From NCBI RefSeq assembly GCF_002775205.1, contig NC_036450.1:26128288-26192287 (forward strand): a stretch of DNA of 64,000 nucleotides, in the 5' to 3' direction. Below, in pieces: positions 10,501 to 25,300 of the stretch. Position 1 is the first letter of the stretch. Each line of letters starts with the position of its first letter. Position numbers and translations under genes: made by a program. The notes under the pieces were generated by a model. The model had not been told where the DNA came from. It saw nothing but the letters and a program-made list of their open reading frames with translations, and made no database searches. This DNA is from Xiphophorus maculatus (taxonomy: Eukaryota; Chordata; Actinopteri; Cyprinodontiformes; Poeciliidae).

Positions 10501-13500
10501 AAGAGAGACGCAAACACCCCCGAATGAAATGCAGCAAATAAAAAGAGAGACGCAAACACCCCCGAATGAAATGCAGCAAATAAAAAGAGAGACGCAAACA
10601 CCCCCGAATGAAATGCAGCAAATAAAAAGAGAGACGCAAACACCCCCGAATGAAATGCAGCAAATAAAAAGTGAGACGCAAACACCCCCGAATGAAATGC
10701 AGCAAATAAAAAGTGTTGAAAACGGAAGTGCTCCAGACCACTAGGGGGAGTCAAAGAAAATAGTATTCATTTCTATGGGACCAGATGCAAGATTCAGAGA
10801 AAGAAATTTGAAAGAAAGTAAAGGTATCTCTCTGAATCTTGCATCTGGAAAGTGTGATTATTGTGAGAAGTCTGAAACAATAGAGCATGTTATTTTAGAG
10901 TGTTGTAAGTATGAAGAAGAGAGAAGATGCATGCTGAGAGAGTGTGTAGGTATTAAAGAAAGGTTTAATTTAATAGAATTTTTGAGGAGAGATTTCGGGA
11001 GTAGACATATTCAAATAATTATTCGGTATCTTAAAAAAACAAAGCTATTTCATAGGATATGAGTAGAGCAAGTTGGGTGTGAATGTGTAAAGAATATCAA
11101 AGAGGGGTATATAAAGTTATAAGCAAGTTGGATAATATAAGCAGGTGTGTATGTGTGGGGGTATGTTTAATCAGGAGTTAATGGAGGGAAAAGGTAGAAA
11201 GTGAAAGTTTATAGACCATCTCGAACCACACTCCATACTGGTAAGTGGCGGTAATGCTACTGTAAGTTTGTTGCCAACCGCCAATAAATACCAAGAAGAA
11301 GAAGAAGAAAAATCTTGCATCTGGTCCCATAGAAATGAATACTATTTTCTTTGACTCCCCCTAGTGGTCTGGAGCACTTCCGTTTTCAACACTTTTTATT
11401 TGCTGCATTTCATTCGGGGGTGTTTGCGTCTCTCTTTTTGTTTGCTGCATTTCATTCGGGGGTGTTTGCGTCTCTCTTTTTGTTTGCTGCATTTCATTCG
11501 GGGGTGTTTGCGTCTCTCTTTTTATTTGCTGCATTTCATTCGGGGGTGTCTTCTTTTTTGTTTGCATGTTTTCTCTTTTGCTGCGCATTTGCACCTGTCG
11601 GCCACCGTACAGAACAGCCCCACAGACACAATCAAATGTGTTGGATAAGCTGAATTTGAACCCAGGTGAACAAGATAAAACACATTTATTGGAACATTTA
11701 GCATAGTGTCATAATGAGAATGAACTTACTTTCTGCAGTAAACTTAAAGACTGAATTGCTTCCTGCGTCTCCGACAAAAACACTTCCATCCTTAGTTACG
11801 ACAATGTCATGAGGCATTTTAAACTCCTGTAGAAAGGAAAACACAAAAGTAACCATGTTATTAACATACTGTACCTTTCAAAAGTATTCACACCTTTGTC
11901 ACATTTGTCACTTTATTTTCACAAACTTCAATGAATTTTAGTGGGATTTTACGTGATAGATAACCATACAGTAATGCATGATTGTGAAGGCGAAGAAAAA
12001 TTAGATTGTTTTGACTTTTATTTAGAACTAAAAAACTGAGAGATGAACTTATTTTCTAACAATATTTCAACCCAGCCACTAACGATGAATGTTACAGCGT
12101 TTGAACTCCCAAACATCAGTGGAGAAATTGAATTAAAGGTGACCCTATTATGCTTTCTTGAACAGGTCAGGATAGATCTGTGGGTGATACAAAACATGTT
12201 CATAACATTTTTTGCACAAAATCATTCTTACAAAATGAGATTCCAGTCTGCTCTGCTATGTTTCAGAATGAGTTGTTTTAGGGCCTCTGTTACTTTAAAA
12301 TCCAAATAAGCTGCTTCTGGCCACGCTCAACATTTACACCTTAAAATGACATATGCGCAAGTATACAACTATACATCTTTGAAAAGCAGAAGTGGAGCCT
12401 CCTACACAACCAACAAACATGCAGCAAGTGGTTTTTGGATGGGAGGTCAAAAACACTTGTCTTTTCCAGCAGCCATTGTACGGCGCATACAGTGGTAAAA
12501 CCAACTGACCGAAAGTGATGGAGCTTGACAGGGGTTGCTAGGTAACAGGCCGGGCGCCGTTACCTGCTAGGTGAGGGACAGTACCTGCTGATATGCGACG
12601 TTAGATTCAGAAGGTTTTTGAAACGACTCATTTTTCAGACACAGAAAAACATCAACTTGCTGCCAAAAACTGGCTGGGTGTTTTTAAACACTTTGGCTGT
12701 TTTTAGAAGCAGCTGAGACTCAAATGAAAGTACAAAACATACAAAATGTGAATTTTGTATGAAACATTCCCTTTAAAGAAAGCACCAACTTCCACATCAG
12801 CATTTCCTCAAATAGGAAAAGAAAGAAAAACACTCAGAGCTTTTTTTCCTGAGCTTTAAAAAGATAAAATATTTTTAAGTGTTTGTGTTCTGAGATTCAA
12901 AATAAATTGATCACAACTGTACAAGATTGCTGATTATTCACTAATTCTTAGTTTGAAAGGAGCAGAAGCTTTAAGATACAAACAGTCTTTAGTTCTTCAG
13001 CTTTGATGAGGGATGATTTTCATTACATCATGATTAAAACATTACATACCAAAAACGTTGATTTTAAATAATAACCTTGCCTCCTCTCTTAAGTTCTCCA
13101 CAACAGGAAAATCCAACAAGACATCAGTATCAATTACATCATCACATCTGCAAAATTATTATTTTTAAAAAGCCAACTTGACTGCATTAAACTGATTAAA
13201 CAATCTGGCATGAAATTACAATTGCCCATCCTAATGTAAGGATCTTTTATGGCAAACCTTTATGAGAGTTTCTAAGTGAGTTTCTAGTGTCAATAAGATA
13301 TACAACTCATAGAGGAATCCAGAAATGGATTTTAAAAAAGTCACAAATATCTAATAATGAAGTTCCGGCTACCACTTTTGTTTCTTCTCTAGTAAGCATC
13401 GGTTTTTAGGGAAAGATCCGTCAGTGAATGCCAGCGTGTTTACCTTCTGGGTGGGGCTGAAGGAATCCAGAATTTGTTTGGTTGAATAATCTAGAACAAA

Positions 13501-16350
13501 CCCTCTGAGTGGAGCTGAGTGGTAGGGCGAGTCTCCGTTCACTGCAAAGATCAGGCCGTCTTCAGGGCGGAGAAGACAGGAAGGAGATTCATTAAAAACA
13601 ACTAAAATGACACATATTCACAATTTAAAAAACCCTCAACAAAAGATGTTGAAACTAAATCATCTGATGTCTGAAATGAAGAAGGATATGAACAAAACCT
13701 AACTTTGGACCAACAGTGCCAGTGTACTCACTTCCAGCAGGGCTGTAGGTGATGGCAAACACTTCTCCTCCAAACTCTTCGTTCTTTATCTCTTTGACAA
13801 ACTCGCCGGTCTCAGCGATGAAGCACTGGATTCGGCCGTTTTCCCTGTCAGCCACACACACTTCCTTCCTTTCAGGAAGGAGAACCAAGCTGTGGGGGAT
13901 CCGGAACGGCGTGCGCCTCCTTCTGTCTGACGAGCCTTTACCCAGAACGTAGAGATGAGAAGGTGAATTTCTGATCCATCAGTGTTAGTGATGTGTAACC
14001 ACAGTGAATTATACTGTCATTGTTGCTCTGACTGCACAGAAACTGGGTTCCTGAAGAATAAGTTTGGCTACATTGATTAAATTTGCACTCTGATATTTGC
14101 CACTAAAGTGTAAACTGAGGAATACCTTGACGTTTCATGAATTTCCTGAACCAAAAACAATTGGTTTCATTACAATGCTTAGGAATAAAACTAAAACCTC
14201 TAGGTTTTAGGGCTTTAACACTCCAAGTATTTATGTGTACTTTGCGCTGGCTACCTGCTCCCCACTGAGTTAAGTATGTGCCATCGGCAGCAAACTTCAG
14301 GATCCTGGCGTTGCAGTAGCCGTCAGACACAAAGACGTTCCTGGTTTCAGGGTCGACGGCCACGTCCGTCGGCTGGCAGAAGTGCTCGGTGTCGCTACCC
14401 GGAGTGAAAGCCTCTCCCAGGACCAGCAGGGTTCTGTCCCTGCCGTCACCGCTCACTTTTAACACCTGAGGAACAGCAACGCACAAAACAGCTGAAGGAG
14501 ACTTCACTGCCACTGTCAGGGTGGGAATTTATCCTATTGTTTATCAGTTACCGTGATAAATCTCTTATCATGCTAAGAATTTTGACTGATCGCTGCCACA
14601 ATAAATTGCCTGGCCTCATACTGTGGGGAACTTACAAAAGCATGCTGAGATGGGCAAAAAGTTGGTCGCATTTTATGGATTTTTTCCTTTTTTTGCAGCT
14701 TTTCTGTCTGTAGAGTGAAGCTATGACTGAACATCACTTCAATCACAGCCCAAAAACTGAAATACCGCTCTTAACACATTTTTAATGAAGAACAACTGAT
14801 CACTCCAGACATTAAATGGTGCATTTTTATCACTAAACAGAACTACGTTACGCTTTCAGGGTTTGCATACATAATCATGTCAAATTTATTCTTCTGATAG
14901 CAAAACTATTTTCACACAAAAACAGTACATTTTTTGTTTAGTATTGCCCATTATTATTGCATGCTTTTTTTTCTAATTCAGGATTATGCCCTACTATGTA
15001 TCGGTCCAACACATAACAGCCAAATACTGAAGTTTGTTTTTGACAAAATGTGAAAAATGTTGAAGAGGTCTGAACACTTCATTTGTGCCGAATTCTTCAA
15101 AAACACAGTTTATCTTTAAAAAATAAAAGATAGCAAAATATCATTTCATTTTGAGAAACAAAAGCAATTTTGAAGGTGTAACTTTTATCTCAGACACACA
15201 CGGACAAGAACATGTCAGTTTTTATCACCACTTGTTTCTAGGTTAGCTTGATGCTACTACAAACTGTGGGTTTGTGTAAAGGCTACGTCGCTCCAGTGTG
15301 GTTAGCGCTCGCGCTCCAGCTCACCTGATGTAAAGCCACATCAGTCACCCAGTAGTTATTCTCCTGGTCTGTCGTTATTCCATGAGGCAAATAAAACCTG
15401 CAAGAACAGAAAACGATCTGAAGTTAATAAAAACAGACCCAACTCTGCAGGGCTTCAAATCGTATCCCAGCATTATAACCCTTACATTTATAACCAGGAA
15501 ACATTTTCTCACACACTCACATGTTCCGGCCTGAAGCCTTCAGGATTCTGCCGTTGGCCGGGTCCACAACCAGGATAGTAGACTGCTGGATGGGCCCCAG
15601 GGACCGCTGCTGGTACCGAGCCTGGCTGTTGAAAGAACTAAGCAAACACACAAGAGAGAACATTTACTGTGCGTAACCTTGGAAACTGCAGCTCCGGCGA
15701 GGAGCTGTGCCTTGAAGGCGGAGCTAGGTCCATCCAGGTGTTTTTGGACAGCTAAATGGTTGCCATGGAGATTAAAGGATTTCTCAAACATGCATGAAAG
15801 AATCAAGGCAACACTACAGGTATGTCTTTGATGAGGAATTAACATTATAACATGATGTAAAGACCTAAAACATCTATTTGACATAATACTGCCCCTTTAA
15901 GCTGAGCAGAAAGGGCTGGGCGTCTCACATGTTGATGTTAGAAGGATTTCTTAGCTGCAGATGAATACTTTGCTACAAATGATCAAATCTACACCAAAGT
16001 AAAGTTGTTGTTGTATTTGGAGCTCAAATGAAGCAAATGTGCTTCATTTGTAAGAATGTGCAAAAACTGGAGATGAAAAAGCTGCATGTGAGATCTCCAA
16101 ATAATTTCTTAGTAGTAGCGGTTTTGATGAAAACAACAGACATTAAAGTGCTTATGCAACATTTGTTAACTACATAACTATGTGAAAAGTGAAAGCAACC
16201 CACTCTGCCCCCCAGTGGTGGTCGCCTCTGTGAAAAATGACCAGGTTGGAATCAGAGTCCAGGGCGAGTCCTGACACCTGGCCCAGCTGAAGAGAACTCT
16301 GCGGCCATGCTGACACCTGCTCCAAATGAGAATCTGCAACCACACCATGA

Positions 16351-16395
<45 letters not shown>

Positions 16396-19300
16396 CACAC
16401 ACACACACACACACCCACACACACACATTTCCATATGAGTCGAAGAATTCTCCACGGTTCTTCCTCATAAATGTTTATTTTCACAAAGCCAATTGGGAAA
16501 CAATAACCACTTTTTACTAGAACCCAGTCAACCTTTCCAGCTTTGCTGTTCACTTTGCTGTTTATATTGTTGAAATTAAGACTATTGTTCAATATTAGAT
16601 TACATACAGTTACATACTGCTACTTCCACTAATATGTTTTTTTTTTTTTTTAACATTTCAGCATCTGCTTTATTACCTATAAGCTGGTCATGTCATGTTC
16701 ACATAGTTCACATTTGATTCACTATAACTCACCCTGATCCAGAACCAGCTCTGCTTTGTTAGCATTCATCGGCTGTTTGTCATCTTGATTGAGAAATACA
16801 GAAAAAAAAAAAATCAGATGCAACTTTGGGATGAAAAACAACTAAATGAACCGATAAAGACAATTCTATTCAAAAATACTTTATGTTACACATCTATGAG
16901 ATTTGTAACAAGCAGCCTTTATTAAAACCTTTGTACTTTTCTTGAGTTATTTATATATATATATATATATATTGTATGTTTTGGACTCAGACCTGACACT
17001 TAAGGACAGTTATAAAGTCAATTTACATTACAGAATTGTATGCACAAAGCTATTTTTGTTTAAATATAACCTATTTGAATTTCACACAGTATGGAATTGG
17101 TTTAATGAATGTTCTGTTTACAATGTCTTTTCCTTTTGTTCCATAATTTAAACAGAATCTCTAGATAGTTTGAATAGAAAAATTGGTTTTTGAATTAAAA
17201 ATCATTACTGAATCTAATCGCTAAACGGTGAAAGTTTTGCATCTCTACTTTGAAGAACCTTGTTACTGAAATGTACGACACAAATAAACTGGACTTCACT
17301 TTTCTAAGTCACGTAGAGATGAACAGGATGTTGTCCTCACACAATTGTCACTTGCTGCCCTGTAAGTTACTTCACTTCAGTTACCATGGAGACTGCTGTA
17401 TCATCAGCGAACAGAAATGGTAAATGGCCTGTACTTGCTTACAGGCCTTAGAGGACCTCTAAGCGCTTCACTCTACATTCAGTCTAGAGAAGCAGAGCTT
17501 TGCAGCTGCAGGTTCTTTCTGTCTAAACAAGGTTTCAGGCTCCATCAGAGAAAGCTGTGGAAGACTGTGTTTAGTTTTCTAAAGTATTGATCAACTCAAG
17601 AGGGAGTGCTGCTCAATTACTAAGAAAAAAAAGAAAGTCCCACATACATTACATAATTTTAATGGATAACGATTAACTGGAAAGCCTATTATCTGGCTTT
17701 TAGTTCATGCTGGCTTCACAACAACGCCTGATGGACTCACTTTCATTAAATCACTTTCACACAACATAAAGGATAATGATAGTCTGCAATGAGCCTAGAT
17801 TTTAGTGAACGATTAAGTTCTACATCTCTCCTCTCATCTGTCCTCATTCAAGCCATTTTGCCGTCACTCATTTGACGCATTACAAGGACACACAGAGTAA
17901 ATCATTTACTTACTGACAGTAAATAAATGAGGAGGATTTTTTACAGAACAATGAGGGAGTAGAAGGAATCATTTAAAAAACGGTCAACTGATTTAGTAAT
18001 TGATTAATTGTTAACTATAGCATAAAGACAAAAAAAAGGTAATTTACTAAAATAATAACATTCAGAGCAGTAATTAAGTCAAAACTGTATGAACGACAAA
18101 AACAGTCTTAAGATAAATGAAGCCTTTGTCTGTAAATATGTTCTACCTAGATCTCCCATTACGCCCCTTCTGCAATCCAATTAATAATTGGTTAATCAAA
18201 AAGATAATAAACAGATCAGATCACTGCACTGATGTTAAAGTCGAGCAGGAAGGACAGAATCTTTTACGTTATTTTATCTGCAGATGCATTATTTTCTACA
18301 AATGATCGAGCTTTCACTGAAGGAATGCTGTTTTTCACTTTAGGCAGCCAAAATGTTTGTTTTTGAATTATGTGCCTAATTGCATTTTTAATGCATTAAT
18401 AATCATGTATAAAAATAGGCTTGAGTGGTTAAATGAAAAAACTCTAGAATTTGCTAAAATTTCTTTCCCCCGATTAATTGATTAATCGTCAGGATAATCG
18501 ATTACTAAAATAATTAAAAACTGCAGTGCTTATAAAGGAGACTTGATAAAGAAAACATGTGGTTAAGTTGACAAGCTAACTGCACAGATGCTGTAAAACT
18601 TCTGTGAGTAGTTTCTGTAGAACTGTTGCTTTACCACAAGCTAAAAGCCGTTATCACACGTGGAGAATGATGAAGCAGCAGCATGGATTGGACATGACAC
18701 TGCAGTACTATCACCTTCAAAAGGCACTGAGCTGAACATGACTCGCTTATCTGGCTGAAGTAACACAAACCACAAGACCAAAACACACAGCTCTCCTCCC
18801 TGAAGCCTGAGCAGGACGGTGAAAGAAACTAAGGCGCTTTAATTGCTTTGGCTGGCAGAGAGTCCAATGAGCACAGAAGATATTTATACAGGATATTTAT
18901 TGGCAATGTTGCTCACTCAGTCAACAGTTTGTTAAAAAAAAAAACAACAAAAAAAACTGGCAGCTGATGGAGAGAGGGCCATGGCCCCCTGAATCATCTT
19001 CAGGTCACAGAAAGTCATATAGATTCATCTTTAATTACAACGTAAATGTAAAGCACAATAAATAAACAAATGATAAAATTCTAAATAATAATCAAAATTA
19101 AATAAATCATGCTTTACTGCCCTGGTCTGGCCATGCCTATAAAAGTTTTTCAATGGCGCCACTGTCACCATGTTTTAACATTTCAGATTAAAATCATTGT
19201 TTTAACTAAATGCTGGCAAAACACACTGTTCTTTATAGTGTAGCGTGTCTGCCGGGACATCATTTCTAAATCTAAATTTTATTTTATTTTACTAGATTAT

Positions 19301-22300
19301 AAAAAAAATTTAAAAACATGTAGAATGCCCCTTTTAACAAGTTTCGGATTTCTTTGACCAAATTCAAAGTTTATGCCAGATTTGAGACAGACGTAGATGA
19401 GGTAGATTTATGTACCTGTAGCGTTTCCCATTGGCATCATGGCGTGCATGTGACCTGGACTCACAGCGATGGGAACATTTGCCTCTGCTGGAATATGTCG
19501 AAAGAGTTCTTTAGAGCCCGTCTCCATGCAGCTCATGAAGGGAACGGCATGTTTGCTGTCCATGTAGTACATCATATAGAAGTTGCACATTTCATCATTT
19601 GAAGTACCACTGCAGAAAAAAAAAGGATTACGATAATTAAAGCCAGAAGCAGCACTGATTGGTGCTGCTACCTCAAAGCCACTTCAGTCTGCATCAACCA
19701 GCAGGTGCTGCGAACCTGATGGTTGGCATGGAAACTTTGACAATGCTTCACAAGGTTATTTGTGGGCACAATCACTAAATTACAAAGGTGGGAGAATAAA
19801 TAAGAAGTTCAAATGAAGTTAAATTGAAGAAATATGCATCATTCTATTTCCTAAACCATTGGAAAAGTTCAATGAAAATTTGAAATATAGTACTTACAGT
19901 ATATTAATATCATAGTCTTACATTCCACAAACAGATGAATTAGACCAAAATCTCCATCAAAATCATCCAAAGAGAATCGTATAAAGATTTCAAATGTGTG
20001 TTTGGATTACGTCTAATCGGTCACTCAGCAATATTTGGCAGTGATCTGTGAAACTCACCCGATGTACGTTTTGGAGATCCGGCCCTCCCCACTAAAAACA
20101 CATCTGGCAGCCATGGTGTCACCGTATCGCACAGTCACATCCTTGTTAGCAGGGTAGAAAGCCTGGAATGGAAACATTCATTAATGAGCAAAGAACAGTG
20201 TGTGAAAATAAGTTCATCTCTCAGTTTTTTAGTTCTCCTTCCTTCATGAAACTATGATCATAGTTCCATAATAAACACACAGCCATGAACCTTTCACATC
20301 ATTTAAGATGACACACCAACATCACAGGCTGTGTGTGTTTTCAGGTTGCTTAGCTGGGACTGCAGAATCAAAGCAGAGGACCAGCTCTGTCTCTCAGTCC
20401 TCATACAAGCTGACTAAATACATTCAGGGCTCTGAATACCAGCAACGTTGCTGTGCACCATCATCACCATGTGACTATCTGCCTCAGGTTGGATCAATGG
20501 ATAATCAATGGATTCCTCAGATTGGACAGACACTGGACAACCTGAAGACAATACTGCTGTCTTTGTTTTCACCCCAAACTGATTTAGATTGCTTTTTACA
20601 TTCTACTCTGAGTGGAAGACAGTAGCCATGGTTCCATCAATGTATTTTTATGCACATTTTGAAGTATCACACTAGATGAGACTGATGGAAACATCAAAAT
20701 CTGAAATATCTTCCTCAATTTTGCAAAAAATATTTTTATGGTCACTTGAGGTTTTTGGCTTTTCTTAATTAGAGTTAATGTGCATAATGGGAGATGGAAA
20801 CACATATTACATATGAAATAAGAGTTTGATAAAAACACCTTGACATCTTTTTATGAATGCACCGTTCAAAGTGGGGATTTTTATACGGAAAGAAAATGTG
20901 AAAAATTGCAGTCAACTATCTTCCAAACAGACAGCAGTGACTTTTGAGAGAAAAATTAGATATCTCTCTCAGAAAAACAACAGTTGTATACAACTGATGT
21001 CTCAGTGGTTATCTACCTGTGGTAGCTGAGGGGACTGTCTCCCAATCAGACTCCATTTCCCATCACGAATCCTGTAACCGCTGACCACTTTGCCTGTGAA
21101 AGAAATGATCATGAAGGACTAAGGATGTAACTCCAGGAGACACAGAAGCAGGAAATGACCCGACTCCTCACCGAGGCTGTGTGTGTGGGTCCTGAAGGCA
21201 AACGGGTAGATCGGGTAGGAATCATAGTCACAAGCAACATCTGCATTTGTAACTGAAAGAACAAAAAACAACAACAATGAACTGCATTTTCTGTCAATGC
21301 ATTTTTGCTTTATCTCCTACAGGAGGTGTTAGAACATATGTGGCTCTCTAAATCTTTGTTTGTTATTGTTACAGATCCTATTCTAGATGATGTTATAAAA
21401 ATTTAACTTGGGGCCAAAATCTGACTGCATAATTAAGTTACTGAAGTACGTATAACTAGTAGCTACTTTGAATAGTAAGGCTTAGTGCACAAGTTCCCTT
21501 TTTAAAAAATGACTTGCTCAAAGTAAAGTTCATAAAAAAACCTCATTGTCATAGTTCCCCATGTGGAACGTCTTATCTCATCATCACACACTCACACAGC
21601 AACACACTTCATCTGCATGATCAACCTGCTCTCTGCTGCTTCCCTTTTCTGTTTGCCTGCACAAATGTGTCACATCTTACAGACAGCTTTATGCTGACAT
21701 TTACATCTGTTAGTCGTCTGAAATCAGTAAAACCTTTTACTGTTTACTGTGGAGAAACGGAACCAGATTGTGTTCTGGTTACAGATTGTAGTGATTGGAG
21801 ACAATTTACTCACTCAAAAAATATATATATATGTATATGACCAATCCCAGCATCCCTGCCAATAGCTCAGGAGGTTATTAGTTCTGTTTTAAATAACAAT
21901 CCCTGCTTGTGAACGCTCTACAATCCTGATCAGCTTTAATCAGCTGTGAAAGCAGCTGATTAAAGCTGACAGGTGATTTCAGAATAAACTGCAGGAAAAT
22001 TAGCGACATTCTATTATTCTGATGTTAATGTGACATTTTCAAATCGTTGAAGCATAATGTCTCCTCTTTCCTGTAGTGGATCTGAAGCCGGTTTACTGGG
22101 TTGCGGCTGGAGTTTGTCTCTTTGAATTCTCCTGCTCTTTCTAAACTTTGCTTTCAAGAAATCATCACAACATGGCTCCTCTATTAACCCTTTAACATTG
22201 TTTTTACCAGCATTTAGAAGTAGCTCCTATAATGAGCTCAGCTGATGCTCAGTTCCACCAGATGTTTGCTAATTTCTGCTGGCTAGCTCTTGAAAAACAT

Positions 22301-25300
22301 TCTGTTTGTATTCTATTTCTTCAGTGTACCAGTCACAAAGAAGAGGGATTTCATCACTAAACTGTTCACAGCAACGACATTAATCAGTCAAGAAAATAGT
22401 AATACTAACAATACAGTCAGTTTTGGAGAGTTTTTACCAGCATTACGGTACTTGAAATTTATCATGACAAGAAATTCATCACAACAAATGACCACCGCTA
22501 TACTGGAGCTACACAGATTAATAATATTGTCTGAGAATCTATAAGCAGGTAAGCCATCATCTAATGTTACAGTGCTCCACATGATTACACTACTTGATAA
22601 AGTTTATGAATCAACAGCCAGTCAGAGAATAATACAGCGACTTTGAGGTTTATCAAGTTAAAGCTTCAGAAACAACAAATGTACCTTTTTTTCCTGGAAG
22701 GATGACCGTATCCACAGACATTAGCAGGTAGATGCCCGCAATGAAGGGCTGCCTTTAATGGAGAAACAAAGAACAGAGGAAGCTCTTACTTTCTCCATGT
22801 TAACTCAGTTATTGAATTGAACAAACAGGCAGTACCAGCCAACAGGCCAGACCTTCCTTGATTTCACACACAGCTTTAGTGGAAGGTGTTTTATGTTTGT
22901 TATCCAAGTTACTGCAGGCAGGTACAACCTCTTTAATATGGCAACTTAAGGAATGTTTTCATTTTATCTCTGCTTTCCTATCCCTTCAAAAATGGCCGTC
23001 AGTACCTTCACTATCTGCATGTGGCATACTTTCCCCAGCTAAACCAAAATGTTGCAGTATTTTTTCATCTTTGTCTTTAAGAAAACAAAAATCCTACTTT
23101 ATTATTTATCTGAATGTATTGAAGAGTCAGTAATCTGGACTGGATGCTAACTGCAGTGCCAGTGAGTGGACTTACGGTTTTAAAGTCATTCTTAAAGTTA
23201 GTCCAGAGCAATCTCTGTGATGATCTGGAAAAGAGGACAAAAAAACGATTATTAATAATGTTACTAACATCATCCAGTCTCCAAGTCCTACGGATGTAGC
23301 CATGGTCTGCTCATGGCCCAGAAAACGTTCTTCTTTTCTGGCTCAGAATGGCACAATGTGGAAGTGACTGTAAATGCTGGATGTCTGATGGAGCTAAGCA
23401 ACAATCCAACAACTCAATTAGTCTTCAGTGAACTTATATGAGCTCTGGAGCAAATGATAAAGATATGGATCCAATTTAAAGCTGATAACATTCACTGGAG
23501 ATTCAACAAAGCTAACCATTTCTAATTTAAGAGTAATGACCAAAAACCTACAACTTATCAGTTACTGAAAAGAGATTCAGACACCCGTACCTGAAATTGC
23601 ATTTTAGTTATTTAACAAATCTCTGTTAGCAATTTTTCTAAATAGCTTTTGCCATCTTTGACTTTTTGGTCACCTTACTTAAAGGGTTGGTTAGCAACAC
23701 CTGCTACTGCTGCAGAGAAGTGAAATGTGGATGCTTTTGCTGGGCTGGAATATTTTCACGCATGTCTGTCTGTAGATGTGTTCAAGGTTGTTCAGTCTGT
23801 TTCTCAACAGCTTATCAACCAGGCTTTTCAACATGTGTGGGAGTTTCTTTATCACAAGAAAAAGACTCAAAAGTATTTAGAAAGTAAAGTGTAAAAATAT
23901 TTAGTCCTTTTTTGATTTGTGAAGAGATACAGGAAGAAAGCCCAACAAAGTATTCTGAATTGAACTGAAGGTGGATCGGGTGTGTACTACTGATGGATGA
24001 CTCCAACGGCCTGATTCATTTCACTTGATCGCAAAACGTGATTAAGTGAAATGATGTTCTGAAACCGTTTACAACTTTTTTCCCCATTTTGTCCTCTGCA
24101 TTAACTAATAAATTGCAACAACTTGGATCTTTTCAGAAGTTTGGGGAGTTTGATTGAAAGGTTAAGAAACACGATGGCACTCACCTCTGAAGGCACTGAC
24201 GTCTCCATAATGTATCTGCAGCACAAAGTAGGACATTCCTGAATTTCTTCCGACTTTAAAGCCAACATCTGATGGAAGAAGAGGAATACAAATCAGCAAA
24301 AAACAGACAGCCGGAAAACACAAAAACGTCTCTCTTTTCTGTCTGAATGCAGGTGTAAAAGTAGCTAACCAACTATTTACTGAATAAAGAATGAATTCTG
24401 AATATTGTATCCGCAGCTATTTATATTCACCTGAACCTTTCCTAAAACTGTTTTTGTTAACGTTTCTCCTAATAAAGTGGTTTAATACCTGTTAAAAAAA
24501 AATACATAAGTTGAAACGATGCAAATTGTTTACCTTGAGTGTGTGACTTACCTTTAGGTAATTTTGTTGGAGGAGCGTTTCGAGCCCAGGCATACATAAT
24601 GGAAGACTCGTCTTCACAAGTTCCCTGTACGCTGCCACAGTCCCTGAACAGAGAAGGGATAAAACCAATGCCATGAAAAGACATGCAACCTTTTTTATAG
24701 ACTTAAATTAAATCCAACTAAACTTTTCCTTTTTTAGGTCATTTAGGATCAGCAAAATTATTTCTATTTGCTAAATGCCAGAATGATGGGAGGTTTACAA
24801 ATATTTTCCTGGCATCTCTCCTGTTCCCAACCAGCTACTGTACATGCGCCACCAGGGGGTCAACTGCAATCTCTCATATCATGATGGGACATTTTAACTG
24901 ATCAGAAGGCGTAAAAATAATGAGAAAAAAATTATGAAGATTATGGATCAAACGTTTGGTGAAACACAGCATTCACAACTGAGCTCCAGCTTGTAAAAAT
25001 AATTCTCTTCATACTATTTTGACATGCGGTTCTTACCAGTAGCTGCTGGTGGAGACGGGAGTCTGGCAGCCAAAAAGCAGCATGTGGTGAACAGTGTCCA
25101 TACTGGCATGAGGTAGGAAGTCCACTGAGGGGGGAAACACACTGTGCTTAATGGAAACATTTTCAACAAAATCAACAGAGTTTTGCCAATTTTTCAAGAT
25201 TTCCATATGAATTTAACATTAATGTAAGTAACTTTTAGAATTGTGTTTACAATTATTACTCCTGTCACTATTCCTGACAGCATAAGATAAGACAGATAAT

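Larger units (their letters stand above)
10412..11609. mobile_element. Foldback DNA element copy B with nested LINE
   Basis: A second copy, 1198 bp, in the next pam intron but one and in the same orientation. Same TACGGTGGCC ends, but its own 6-bp target duplication CAGAAC (10406-10411 and 11610-11615), so it arrived by its own transposition and not by segmental duplication. The left arm has six 42-bp units and the right four; the 84-bp length difference from copy A is exactly two units. By eye the central LINE sequence matches copy A base for base except in the GAA tail, which implies a recent origin. Confidence 0.9.

Noticed and set aside
10476-10712. CRISPR-like regular array
   Set aside because: The units are head-to-tail tandem repeats without spacers, in a vertebrate intron.
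24848-24862. CTCF site CCACCAGGGGGTCAA in a pam intron
   Set aside because: Two core positions differ from the consensus; too weak alone.
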